From assembly GCF_001039355.2 (NCBI RefSeq), contig NW_019775467.1, positions 317,023-381,022 of the forward strand: DNA of 64,000 nucleotides. The letters run 5' to 3'. Source of the stretch: Lingula anatina. Lineage: Eukaryota > Brachiopoda > Lingulata > Lingulida > Lingulidae. Shown piece after piece: positions 13,084 to 24,000 of this stretch. Below the pieces are notes generated by a model that saw only the letters and a list, made by a program, of their open reading frames with translations, searched no databases and was not told the DNA's origin. A program made the position numbers and the translations under genes. Each line of letters begins with the position of its first letter. Position 1 is the stretch's first letter.

Positions 13084-13333
13084 TAGGGCTCATTACCAAT
13101 GAAACTACCATTCTGTGTAGAACAATCCAACTCTGTGGGACTCTTGCTGAACGCAATCAAGTTAACAGATAAACACACCTCTTGTTTCTAACATACTTAT
13201 ATGATCACCAGCTTTTCTGTACAGTCTGCTCAACGCCAGGATGAGGCATTCTCATCTGATTGCATTCAGCAAGAGTCTCCGCAGAGTTGGATCGATCTAC
13301 GTAGAACGATACTTTTATTGTGAATGAACCCTT
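13084..13333. mobile_element. Foldback MITE (GTAGATCGATCC subfamily)
   Basis: The left end TTAGGGCTCATTACCAATG matches the right end TTGTGAATGAACCCTT inverted. Inner arms CCAACTCTGTGGGACTCTTG and GAGTCTCCGCAGAGTTGG contain GATCGATCTAC. It abuts the element at 13343 within 10 bp. Confidence 0.75.
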
Positions 13334-13342
13334 GGTCCATGT

Positions 13343-13511
13343 CAGGCCCGTAGCCAGGGGGGGGTTCAGGGGGTTCGAATGAACCGCCCCTTTTGGTGGG
13401 AAAAGGTCCACTCTGAGTAAACTTTGATCTAGAATCATGAAGTTTTTATGGAAAAAGGTCCACTTTTTCAGAAAAAGAACCCCCCTTTTGAAATTGCTGG
13501 CTACGGGCCTG
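13343..13511. mobile_element. Short hAT-like element with CAGGCCCGTAGCCAG ends
   Basis: Starts CAGGCCCGTAGCCAGG and ends GCTGGCTACGGGCCTG. The interior holds GGTCCACTTTTTC and AACCCCCCTTTTG stretches shared with copies at 15496 and 24852. Flanks are CATGT and CATCT, a four-of-five match compatible with a 5-bp target duplication. Non-coding. Confidence 0.8.
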
Positions 13512-14129
13512 CATCTGCTTGTGTAATATGCAGAATTACACATATCCCAGATATTGACGGCTGCTGCCCATGCTTACACCTTTGACATTATCCTCAGAAT
13601 TATTGAGCTATCTACAGTAATTACTAGACAGTAGGCTCTCAGAATTCAATATCCCCTTTGTAACAACATGACCGTGTCTCTTCCATATCCATTCTGCTTG
13701 GGGGCCGACGCGAACATGAAGAAGGTAAACCTATTGTTGTTGTTGTTCAGAGATAGAGAGTTAATTAATTTATATGGTTGGCTTTATTTCTCTCTTTTTT
13801 GATTCCTTTTACTTCAAGCATGCTGTACTATATTGTAGATACTGTATTACAGTTTCATAGGTGTGTTTTGCTGCTGCCGACGCTGTTAAGATTTGACATA
13901 CCATACATATATATTTCAAATTAAAAAAGATATTTTAATATTTGGTTAAAGCAGTTAAAAAGTGAAGTGGTTATTTTACAGTCTCCGTCAAACCCGATGC
14001 CAATGTAGAAATTTGAACAAATTCTTATTATTAGTATTGTTATTGGCAGGAGATACAGATTCATTGTAGTTCAGCATATTACCCTGCTATTCTTTGACAT
14101 TTGGATTTTTTAGTAAGAATGCTATCAGT

Positions 14130-14160
14130 TTCTCTCTCTCTCTGTCTGTCTGTCTGTCTG

Positions 14161-14199
<39 letters not shown>
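14130..14199. repeat. CT/CTGT microsatellite
   Basis: TCTCTC and CTGTCTGT runs of about 70 bases. Confidence 0.95.
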
Positions 14200-14200
<1 letters not shown>

Positions 14201-14509
14201 GAAACTACCATGTGGTTCAGACGTATATTGTTATCATTAGAGTTGACAGGTGCTCTTACATTTGACTCACACACAGGAATTACCCAGGCTGGCTGGAAGT
14301 CTTTCTATTACTAGTATATAGTTGGGAAGATTTTCTATGTAACAAGAGTGCATTCTCTTTCATTCATCCAGAGTTTCATAGTTCACTGTTGGAAGCTGGT
14401 CTCTGTTATCAGCAGAACAAGGTTTAAGGAGAATTTCTAGTGATCTCTGAAATTCAGGGCGCTTTTATTCCTCTCGGTGTTTGGTCCGGTTATGGTAGCT
14501 AGTACAGCC

Positions 14510-14768
14510 TTAGGGATCATTCCCAATAAAACTCCATGGGGACTCCCGCTGAATCAGTTAAAATCAGTTAAATCGGTTATAAGCAGATTTACACATGTCC
14601 TTTTTTGTGTTGACTAGAATACAAGGATGCTGGTGATTGTACAAGCACGTGGGGAAAAAAGAGGTGGCGTGTTAATCTGTTAATCTGATTGCATTTAGGG
14701 AGAGTCCCTGCGGAGTCGGATCAATCTACATATAGTAGAAAGATAATATCATTGGGAATGAACCCTTA
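14510..14768. mobile_element. Foldback MITE with TTA on both sides
   Basis: Left TTAGGGATCATTCCCAATAA, right ATTGGGAATGAACCCTTA. The outermost 15 bases are near-perfect inverted repeats, with TTA (or TA) at both edges as target duplication. It is the best definition of the shared terminus. The interior includes GGAGTCGGATCAATCTACAT, tying it to the GATCGATC subfamily. Confidence 0.8.
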
Positions 14769-15495
14769 GATGTCCTTGATGTACCCTCTTTTTATAGAAC
14801 AAGGTACCAATATGGCCAACACCCCAATAAATTCTATACTCTTAATCTCTTTAAACACTTTACTTTTTCAGTACAAGTATGTGATATTTATTTTCACTAG
14901 TGGGCTTATTATTGTGTAATGTATTTAAAAAACTGTATTAGTATTAATGTGATATTTGACTAGATAACTATTTACCATAATGTTTTCCATTCAGTTTTGG
15001 TGGCTATTTTGTAGTTATTAATCTTTTCATTCCATGCCGAGCAATCCATCATTTCAACATTATACTCCAGCTGAAATTATTTCATTGAGAAAAAATAGAT
15101 CACAGAATTGAAATAGCTGCATGTGCACTTAATATGTTATAGACCATATTTCTTTAAAATGACTTCTGTGTATGAAAGGCTTTTTAATTAAAATTTGTCT
15201 TTGATAGCCTCAAATCTTATTTTAGTAGAACTATTTATCACTTTAATGTCTCATTGAGGCAGAGTTCAGTTAAAGAGAGAGAGCTGTTCTCTCGCGGCAG
15301 ATGGCAAGTCATGATTTTTTCTCAGTAATTGGCTCTCAGTATTTGTACATCATATTATACTGGGTACTGGCTATCACTTTATAGAACAGTGGATCTTTAT
15401 GTGAAATACTTGTGAAAGGTTGGCACTGAGTAGCCATGGTGTGTTGTCGTGTACAGAACAATACGTAAAGGAGAGTTACAGTTTAGAGGTCGCTG

Positions 15496-15667
15496 CAGGC
15501 CCGTAGCCAGGGGGGTTCAAAAGGAAACCCCTTTTTTTGCCAGAAAAAAGGTCCCCTTTGAATAAAATTTTGTTTAGGTACATACTAGTAAAGGTTTCGT
15601 GGTGAAAAGGTCCAATTTATTTTTTAGAAAAAGAACCCCCCTTTTGAAATTTGCTGGCTACGGTCTG
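15496..15667. mobile_element. Short hAT-like element with CAGGCCCGTAGCCAG ends
   Basis: Left CAGGCCCGTAGCCAGG, right GCTGGCTACGGTCTG (one decayed base). The interior matches 13343-13511. Confidence 0.75.
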
Positions 15668-17050
15668 TCTCTGGAGACTACCCTCTGGTTCATCTATATT
15701 ACCTCTGCTGTTTCTAATAACACCCTGAGTTAGGGAGGCCTCTACTCTCTTCTATCAGTTACCTCTGCTGTTTCTGTAATTGAATTCTGCCATTAGTGTT
15801 CAGCACCATTGCAGATGGCTAATGTACATTGACAGCATTCATTAGATAAAAGTTGGAAGACAGGTTTGGGCAACTATATACTAAATATGTGATGAACTGC
15901 ATTTTTCTTGAAAACTGACTCTTAAGAGCCCTTAATTGGAATAGAAGATATGGTGAAAACCCATTAGGTACTGCACATCCAAGGGCTTAGTAGTATATTT
16001 TCAAAGGGCAAGTGATAGATTTTTTACAGATATTCACAGATATGTCTCTAGCTAGATAGATGGTCATTTAGGGCTCAACTCACCCTGTTGAGAAATCTCA
16101 AGGCTGATTACATGGCTGATAATTGTTTGCATAACTGCTCAGGCACTGCCACTTAGCAGGTCCAGTCTAAGTCTGCGTGACAGCAATCAAGACAGTTAAT
16201 TACTCTGACTTCAATCACTTGCTCTTCTGTGACAGATAAAAAAGCCTTAGACTGGTTGTGTAACGAGCAGTTATCACATCGTTGTGAAGCTCAGCTCATG
16301 CAGAGCAAGTACAAAGCCTTTGGCGCGCACGCAGAGATAATTGTTTCCACATTAGGGTTTTATTTACCGTCTTTTTTCCAACCCAGGCTCTTATATGATG
16401 ATGCTAATAAATATTACGTTTTTTGCAGAACCCACCTTATGCCATGGTAATTATCAGTTTATTCAGTTACTTTAAATATATATATGTTAAAACCAAAAAA
16501 CAAACGCTCAGGCACGGTCAGCTCACGACTCCTATCTTCCAATTCAGTAACAATTAACATAAACTGATCCTGGCATAACCGAGCTATTTCGAACAATAAA
16601 TATATATATCTGAACATACCCTAGAACTGCCTTAATACAGGGGGTTATATACCTGCATATTGCATGTGCACTCAACTGCTGTTCATGACTTGTTATATGC
16701 TCTAAGTGATATTGTGGTCATTAATACGATAACAAGCAATCCCTCTCCACCTAATAGCAGCAGGAGCCAGCAGGAAGATGTATGATAAAAACATGTTCTC
16801 TGTTATCCAGGGATTACTCTGGTCAGAGTTACAATGGAGATTGAAGAACCTGGTCTTACTAATCAGGAATATCTGCTTCTTGTGGTTCTTCTTGATTAGG
16901 CTAATGGTGAAACCCATTATGATCTACTGGTTCGTCTTTTTGCTGGAGAACTAATTGTCATGAGCTTTGTGAATTGTAATTAGGCTATTATGATATAATA
17001 AAAGTAATACCAATAAGATAATGAGAATAATACCTTAAATAATTGATCTC

Positions 17051-17260
17051 TAAGGCTCTATTCACAACCAGTAGATCCTTGGACTAGCAGATCTGCGAAT
17101 CAGATGTGGCTGACCCACTTGAAAGCTTGCCACATAATCTCCTAATAGACACTTGATAGATTCCCTGTGGAGCTTTGCAGCAAGCTTTCAAGTGGGTCGG
17201 CCATATTTGATCCATGGATCTGTTAATCTGCGGATCAACTTTTGTTGTAAATGTGGCTTA
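17051..17260. mobile_element. Foldback MITE (GCCGACCCA subfamily), long arms
   Basis: Left TAAGGCTCTATTCACAACC, right GTTGTAAATGTGGCTTA. The arms extend about 90 bases each and include GACCCACTTGAAAGCTTGC and its inverted partner GCAAGCTTTCAAGTGGGTC. Confidence 0.8.
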
Positions 17261-17473
17261 GATGGTACAGAATGATGTCATGTTTGTCAGCTTTCAAAAC
17301 AACTTTATTTTTACATAAAATGCAAATTTTTTGATAAACTCCAGTTTTTAGTATTGTTAATTAAAAAAATAAAAATAAAAACAAATACTAGTGCTAGTGT
17401 AGAGAAGAACCATGTTGGCAGTATAAATCAGCTGGGTCTTGGTGGGTTCAGATAATTGTTCATGAGCTGGAGC

Positions 17474-17808
17474 CTGTATCATCTCTGTTGTCCTAATTAG
17501 TGGATTTTCTCTCTCTTGTGGCTTTTCACAGCCAGGCTACAAATTATAGAGCGCATTTAGAACAATGGACTAACAGATTCGGCTATCAAATGTGGCGACT
17601 CACTAAAAAATTTGCACTTAATTCCCAATTAAACACTGAAAATATATTTGTCATGGGGATTGTGCAACATCCATTCAAGTGGATTGGCCATATTTGATCC
17701 ACTGATCTGTTAGTCCATTGTTCTCAATGCGCTCTGTATCATCTCTGTTGCCTCAATTAGTGGATTTTCTGTCTCTTGTGGCTTTTCACAGCCAGACTGC
17801 AAATTATA
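17474..17808. repeat. 75-bp direct repeat flanking a MITE
   Basis: The host sequence beginning CTGTATCATCTCTGTTG and ending CACAGCCAG(G/A)CT(A/G)CAAATTAT occurs at 17474-17547 and again at 17734-17808, with a handful of differences. The intervening bases are the MITE 17547-17738. The layout is a 1.3-copy tandem unit of about 260 bp. Confidence 0.85.
17547..17738. mobile_element. Foldback MITE (AGAGCGCAT subfamily) between direct repeats
   Basis: Ends AGAGCGCATTTAGAACAATG and CATTGTTCTCAATGCGCTCT are near-perfect inverted repeats, continued inwards by GACTAACAGAT and ATCTGTTAGTC. Same family as 17051 and 6889. Confidence 0.8.
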
Positions 17809-19123
17809 TCTGAGTGCCTGTTGAAAACCTATTAATCCGCTGTATTGGTGTGTTTTCTACTGGCAAGGGACTTGGTATATATTAGATTAATTATGGGAAA
17901 ACAGAAGAAGTGAAAATGTCACGATTATCATCATCTATCATTGCATGGATTAATCTAGTATATAGTATCAGAATCTTCTGGAGGTATGGTAATTATACAA
18001 GCCCACACAGATAATGGTGACCTGGTAACATATTAACAATTTCTGATACATATGGTTTTGACTGTTTTTGCTCAAAATCTTGACTGCCCTGAGGTTGGGG
18101 ATGGTAAGATATTCTGTACACATATATGTGTACGTATGTCATTTATTCTGCAAGTTTCGTGATAAGAAAAAAATGTGAAATTGTATGGTTGCAAATTTTT
18201 ATGGCAATACATTGGTTCAACTGACAAAAATAAAAAAACAGTTGGAAATCTGTTCACTTGTTTGGTGGCAACAGCTAAATAGGAAATGTAATTTGGTAGT
18301 CAACTTCAGTGGCATTTAAGAAGTTTGAACACGTGTACTGACATACACATTCAAACACACATGTATGTGGACATATAAACACACCATACAAAATGCACAT
18401 AAGCACACATGAATATACATAAGCATACTTTCCCATTTCAACATGCACATGCAGGTACGCATTCATACAATGTATGCACACGCCCATGCCTACTGCAATA
18501 CAGAGGCACACGCACATGTAGTCTAAAGTTTTCTCACAGTGGATATTTCACTTACTACTAATAGGTGCTTTACTAGATAACCCACTGCAAATGAAACTGC
18601 TTAGAGCTAGAAATGACTTATAGTGATACTGAATGTCATGACAGTGAGAGCAAAAGGTCTAGAGAAGATAAGGCTCTCCCTCTGATATGGTTTTTAAATG
18701 CAAACTTACAGTACATTGATTTAAAAAAATACGGTAGTAAAGCGCATTGGGGATTATTATTTTCGTAAAAAATTGCAGTAAAATAGAAAAAAAAAATCTG
18801 TCGAACCCCAGGTGGTTACTTGCATGTTACTGGAGAACAGAAGCATGCTAGTTTTGTCATCCATTAGTAATTGATACAAATAGAAGAATGTTGTAATCAT
18901 CCTGAAAAAAAACCCTCATCCTACCTTTCTCCATTGTTGATATATAACTAATGCTGGAAAGCCATTAGATTGTTGTTGATTTGTATGTATAGAATTGAAA
19001 CCTATCTAAGACATAGTAGAGAAAGTGCGTGAGAAGGAAGAAAATGAGCTATTTGGATAATGCAACTTCTGGATGTTAATTTTCAATGCAGAAGATAATA
19101 ACTTCCTGGAGGTTTGTTTTTTT

Positions 19124-19258
19124 GGGGAGCGTCTCGATAGTCCGAAGGTTCATTGGTCCGAAAAATGTAAACTTTTTCATCAGTTTTTTTAATCAAGGGT
19201 TCATTGTGTTCTGTAGTGAACATCTGGATCAGTGAACCTTCCGACTATTGCTAGGGCC
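19124..19258. mobile_element. Palindromic element built on TAGTCCGAAGGTTCATTGG
   Basis: Starts GGGGAGCGTCTCGATAGTCC and continues with GAAGGTTCATTGGTCCGAA. The right half carries the inverted form, ending CTTCCGACTATTGCTAGGGC. A second, better preserved copy is at 61899-62056. Confidence 0.75.
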
Positions 19259-20455
19259 CAATTTTTTTCAGTGTTTCAAGGTGTCATTTTTAAGGGCAGG
19301 TTTTTATGTAGTAGTTAGGAGTTGTCAACGTCGTCCCTCCACTCTGCATTTCAGGTGGAGACATTACAGCAGACCTTCAGTAGCCTCCATATATACATAT
19401 CTTTACAACAGAAATTTTGTTTGATATACTGTATTTGTAAAGATTGAAGTTGAGCAATTAGCAAAAACTTTCAGTTAAAGTCAAATAGTATAACCCTTGC
19501 CACAAAATATATAAAGATAAATTAGTTATGGCATTCTTTAAGTAAACTTTAACAAAAACAAAACATCAGTACCAGCCATAAGATTTAATCAAACTTTCTG
19601 TCCAATTGAGTTTACAGCCAACCTAGAGTCTTAAGCCTGCAGTGAGCCTCACCTTTGTTTGCACATTGGTTTGAAAAAAATCTACTAATGTGATTTCTGA
19701 TAATCCTCCCGAGTCCTTCAAGTGTATTGATTGCCCATTTGGTCTGTGGAGAACCCTGCTCTTGGCGGACCTCTTGGCAGCCGTGAACCACCCCACCTCA
19801 GTATCAAACCTCCAGTCACAGGAGAATATCTTTGGATGAGAAATGGACAACCCCACACCTCTGTAAATGGTTACCAGATCGATTATCTGTAAACAAATTT
19901 ATCAAACAATTAAATTACTAGTACTGAGATAATTTGGTAAAGGGATGTTTATACAACAGCAGTGCCCAGGAGGCATTTTAGAATTTTCACCTGAACTGGG
20001 CAAACGCTAGGAAACTCAGTGATTTCAATTTTTTGTGGGGGTGGGATCTTTTTCTGAAGAAATAAGGACAATTTTTACCTTCCCAGATGATCCTACCTAA
20101 GAAATGGCATAGAACATGGATCAAATTTTGATTCATAGTAGACATACATCTTGCCAATAGGGCAGTTCTTTCAGCGGACCTTGTTTCACACGTCTGTCGG
20201 TCTGAGAACAGGTCTGTCAATTAATTCAACTGCTGAGATTTTTTGCCCCAAAAATCTTAACACCCATACGTACTAGCCGCCTTGGAATCATCACCTGAAC
20301 CGGTCCCAGTATTAATCCTGTCTGAATGCGCCCATGATTGTTTGTACCATTATCTAGTGCGACACTCAGGTGCAGCCTGCGGCGTAAGTACATCATAAGT
20401 GTGTTATCATGTCCTTGAGGTGCCTTCAAAAGATACTAAAAGGTTTTTCTGCAAT

Positions 20456-20492
20456 TTTGTGCTCAGTTACTAACTCGGGGGGGGGGGGGGGG
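20456..20492. repeat. Homopolymer G run
   Basis: An 18-base poly-G near 20478-20495 in the PPP2R3 leader intron. Nothing else notable. Confidence 0.8.
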
Positions 20493-20955
20493 GTCTCCTT
20501 TGATGGTTTTGAATGTAAATGATGTTTTAAAAAAGACGACGATTTTGAAATTTGAAAATCAGTGCAGATTTATATAACCAGCAAACTGTTATTTACTGTT
20601 ACATGTGTATGTAGGGCAGTGTGTGACTGTGTACATGAGGGTTTTTTTCCAGGGGCTGATTTTTCTGTATCGAACCCTGGAGATTAGATTGTACTGAAAT
20701 GGTCTGTTGTGAGAAAATGAACGGGGCTCGCTAAACTCCACTTCAGTGTGTGCTTGTCAGGTGAAATTGTCATTTGCAGTTGTTTCAAGTAGTGTACCTG
20801 TTGATGAGTGAGGAATAAGGTGCATTGTAGGATGTGGTGATTTCAGCTCAAAGCTTTCATTCCAGGTGCTATGAAAAATATTTTTTTCTTTGACAGACAA
20901 TGAACACCTGATTAAAATTTCGATTTTTTTTTCTGGTTCATTTCAGCTGAGGAAA

Positions 20956-20961
20956 ATGTGA
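20956..20961 (+). promoter_or_regulatory. Start-stop minimal uORF 1 in the PPP2R3 leader
   Basis: ATGTGA with A at -3, in the leader exon that begins at 20947 and carries the main ATG at 21058. The initiator codon is followed directly by a stop. Such elements are known to hold ribosomes at start sites and damp downstream translation; the effect here is inferred. Confidence 0.6.
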
Positions 20962-21006
20962 TCTCAACACGGCCAGCAACACTTGAAACATTCCCATTAG
21001 CTGTCC

Positions 21007-21012
21007 ATGTAG
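21007..21012 (+). promoter_or_regulatory. Start-stop minimal uORF 2 in the PPP2R3 leader
   Basis: ATGTAG, 46 bases upstream of the main start codon and in the same exon as uORF 1. The -3 base is T, so this site is weaker than the first. Reinitiation at 21058 (G at -3, G at +4) is plausible. Confidence 0.55.
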
Positions 21013-21057
21013 AGGGGCACCAGACGCAGCAAAGCGTAGCCAATCACAGCAGCCGCT

Positions 21058-24000
21058 ATGGCCTTAAAACCTGTGTTAAAGTTAAAAATTGATGAGCTGT
21101 TTTTGCGGTGGCTGAGTGAGACTGACACGCAGCAGTTACTGAGGGAGAACCTGAGGCAGATTGTGAAAGGGGAACCAATCACGTCATGGCCCCCAGGAAC
21201 AGGAAACATCAAAAGTTCACGACCTGCATCGCCAAGGTAACTGAAGAAAGGGGAGGGGTCAAACACAATGGATGGAAATAAAGATATTTCTATTGCTTTA
21301 ATGATAATGTTTTACAGATATTTTTAAGTAAGTGATTAAAGATCTTTTCTTGGTAAAAATCAACAAAGTACATAGAAAATTTTTAAAAAGTTGTAAAGTT
21401 AATTGAAAATAAATTTTTGAAGAAAGTGTTTAATTCCAACATTCATATCCTTAAATAAAGTATGCATAAAATAACAAAAAAAAAAAAATTAACGTGTCTT
21501 TTGAAAAATGAAATTTTGTAATTCTAACGTCCCTCTCCTTGCAGAATTCGTCCATCTTCTCCGTCCACCCCGCCCTGTTCCCCTCCCCCAGGGAAATCCT
21601 CCCCCAGTCCCAGGAGTCCCAGGAAAGCATACAACTTCAGCAGCAAGATTAACGCCAGGACGGCACAACTGCAGAACTCCAAGGTAACGGGTGCTTGCAT
21701 GGTGTTACTGGGCTCACTACAGGTTATTAGATTTTTATCGATTTTATAATCACTGGATTTTTTTTTCCATTTCTTGGGTTTGAAAAGTCAATAAAATGTG
21801 CAACAGGTGCAAAAAGTTGGAAGAAATTTAAGATATAAAGAGATTATTTGGGCCTCAATGGTTGATGGAGGAAGTGCCTATGTATATATATTGATGAAGT
21901 TACAGGACTTCATGGCTGCACGGTCTTCTCATCACAAACTTGATAAAATTGATGGAAATCTAATAATCATAAAGTGAGCATAGTGTTTTGTTTGATGTTG
22001 TAGCAATAGTTGTTTGTCCAGTTTACATATCTGATAACATGAAACAAAATTTTCTTACAGGTGTCAGTAGTGAAAAAAAAAACAGTAAAAAAAAGAAAAC
22101 AATACAAAATAAAATAATTTTTTTATATGAAGATAATTTGTCTCCATTACACAAAGCAACTAGTCCTGAATAAAATAACCAAAAAATAACATCTTTTTCC
22201 ATTCTCGCTGGAACATGACTGAAATGAATAACAGTTTAAAGTTATCTGCAGACTCCAGCAATTATTTTCCAATTCTGTGGTCTTTACATCAAGACAGAAT
22301 TAACTTTCTCTACCCAGAGAAATGATTTCAGAATACAATAACCCCTTGCTAAACTATTTATAGAGAAATGAACTAAAGAACACAATTGCCTACATACAGT
22401 AGGAATATAATGGGCAAAACAATGTGAATACTATTCATTGATCGTGAACAAGAAGAGCTCAACCACAGCAGATCTAGACTAATGGATCTCTGATGACAAC
22501 AGTCCTAAAAACCAGAACATTTTTCAGCACCTGAAAGTAAAATCATCTTGGAATTGAAGCCAGAAATATTCTGCCAAGAAGTGGATTTTGACTTTCATTA
22601 GGTTCTACTGAAAATGAAAGTGTGTGGAGTTGAAAAGAAATATGGTAGATGGATTAAAAGATGTCTTTAAACTCTCTTTCTCCTCTTGCTTGGAACAGTC
22701 ACCAATAAGAAACAACCCAATGCTTCAACTTTGGGATGACTAAAGCAGATCATTACATCAGGCAGCAGCAATTGCATACACTTTATCCACTGAAAAACGC
22801 ATATTAAAAAGTGTTATTCAGAACATGAGTAATGGAAGAATGCAAAATGTGAGATACATATGTTACCAACAAAATAAACTTGGCCTTTTAATTTGTAAAA
22901 AAAAAAAGTGGATTTAGATTAAGCGTCAGTTATACTTACACGTCACTCATTAAAAATGAGCATTTCCAGACTGAACTTCTGCTTCATTTCTATCAAGAAC
23001 AAGAATGATACACATGTTGAGGGGTGTCCTTTGTCAACCCACAAAAAAGGCTCTCAAAAATGGACATCTGTAAGACAAAAGGGATCATTTTATAAAAATA
23101 ATCATGTTTCATCAAATATTATACTAATGGAAACACAGTCAGTCTGATTTCTCTATAATATCCATGCTGCATAGCAACAGGGATTTCAAAGTGATTACAA
23201 AGATTCCTGATGACTTGCGCAGTTTTCATTCCAACAGAAGAGAGCATACATTATAACACTTGGCCATTGAATGTGTGTTTCACACATCCCATTCCTCCAA
23301 ATGAGCAGGGGTGAGATTTTTTCAACTATTGTCAGATTTCTGACTTTTTGGGAGCCAACAATATCACTGATCTTGGCTTTCCCCTCCACTCCATGCCATA
23401 ATTTCGACTTTTTCACTAAAAGGCGGTCTGGTCAATATACAANNNNNNNNNNNNNNNNNNNNNNNNNNNNNNNNNNNNNNNNNNNNNNNNNNNNNNNNNN
23501 NNNNNNNNNNNNNNNNNNNNNNNNNNNNNNNNNNNNNNNNNNNNNNNNNNNNNNNNNNNNNNNNNNNNNNNNNNNNNNNNNNNNNNNNNNNNNNNNNNNN
23601 NNNNNNNNNNNNNNNNNNNNNNNNNNNNNNNNNNNNNNNNNNNNNNNNNNNNNNNNNNNNNNNNNNNNNNNNNNNNNNNNNNNNNNNNNNNNNNNNNNNN
23701 NNNNNNNNNNNNNNNNNNNNNNNNNNNNNNNNNNNNNNNNNNNNNNNNNNNNNNNNNNNNNNNNNNNNNNNNNNNNNNNNNNNNNNNNNNNNNNNNNNNN
23801 NNNNNNNNNNNNNNNNNNNNNNNNNNNNNNNNNNNNNNNNNNNNNNNNNNNNNNNNNNNNNNNNNNNNNNNNNNNNNNNNNNNNNNNNNNNNNNNNNNNN
23901 NNNNNNNNNNNNNNNNNNNNNNNNNNNNNNNNNNNNNNNNNNNNNNNNNNNNNNNNNNNNNNNNNNNNNNNNNNNNNNNNNNNNNNNNNNNNNNNNNNNN

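Larger units (their letters stand above)
10282..20946 (+). other. Probable 5'UTR intron of PPP2R3, MITE-rich, no other gene seen
   Basis: About 10.7 kb with no convincing coding exon on either strand. The ORFs present are short, overlap repeats or lack splice support. Identified content is the foldback elements listed separately (11461, 12283, 13084, 13343, 14510, 15496, 17051, 17547, 19124), CT and CA simple repeats, and unique AT-rich sequence. Confidence 0.45.

Noticed and set aside
13205-13543. 112-codon minus-strand ORF
   Set aside because: Covers parts of two adjacent non-coding transposons; no domain.
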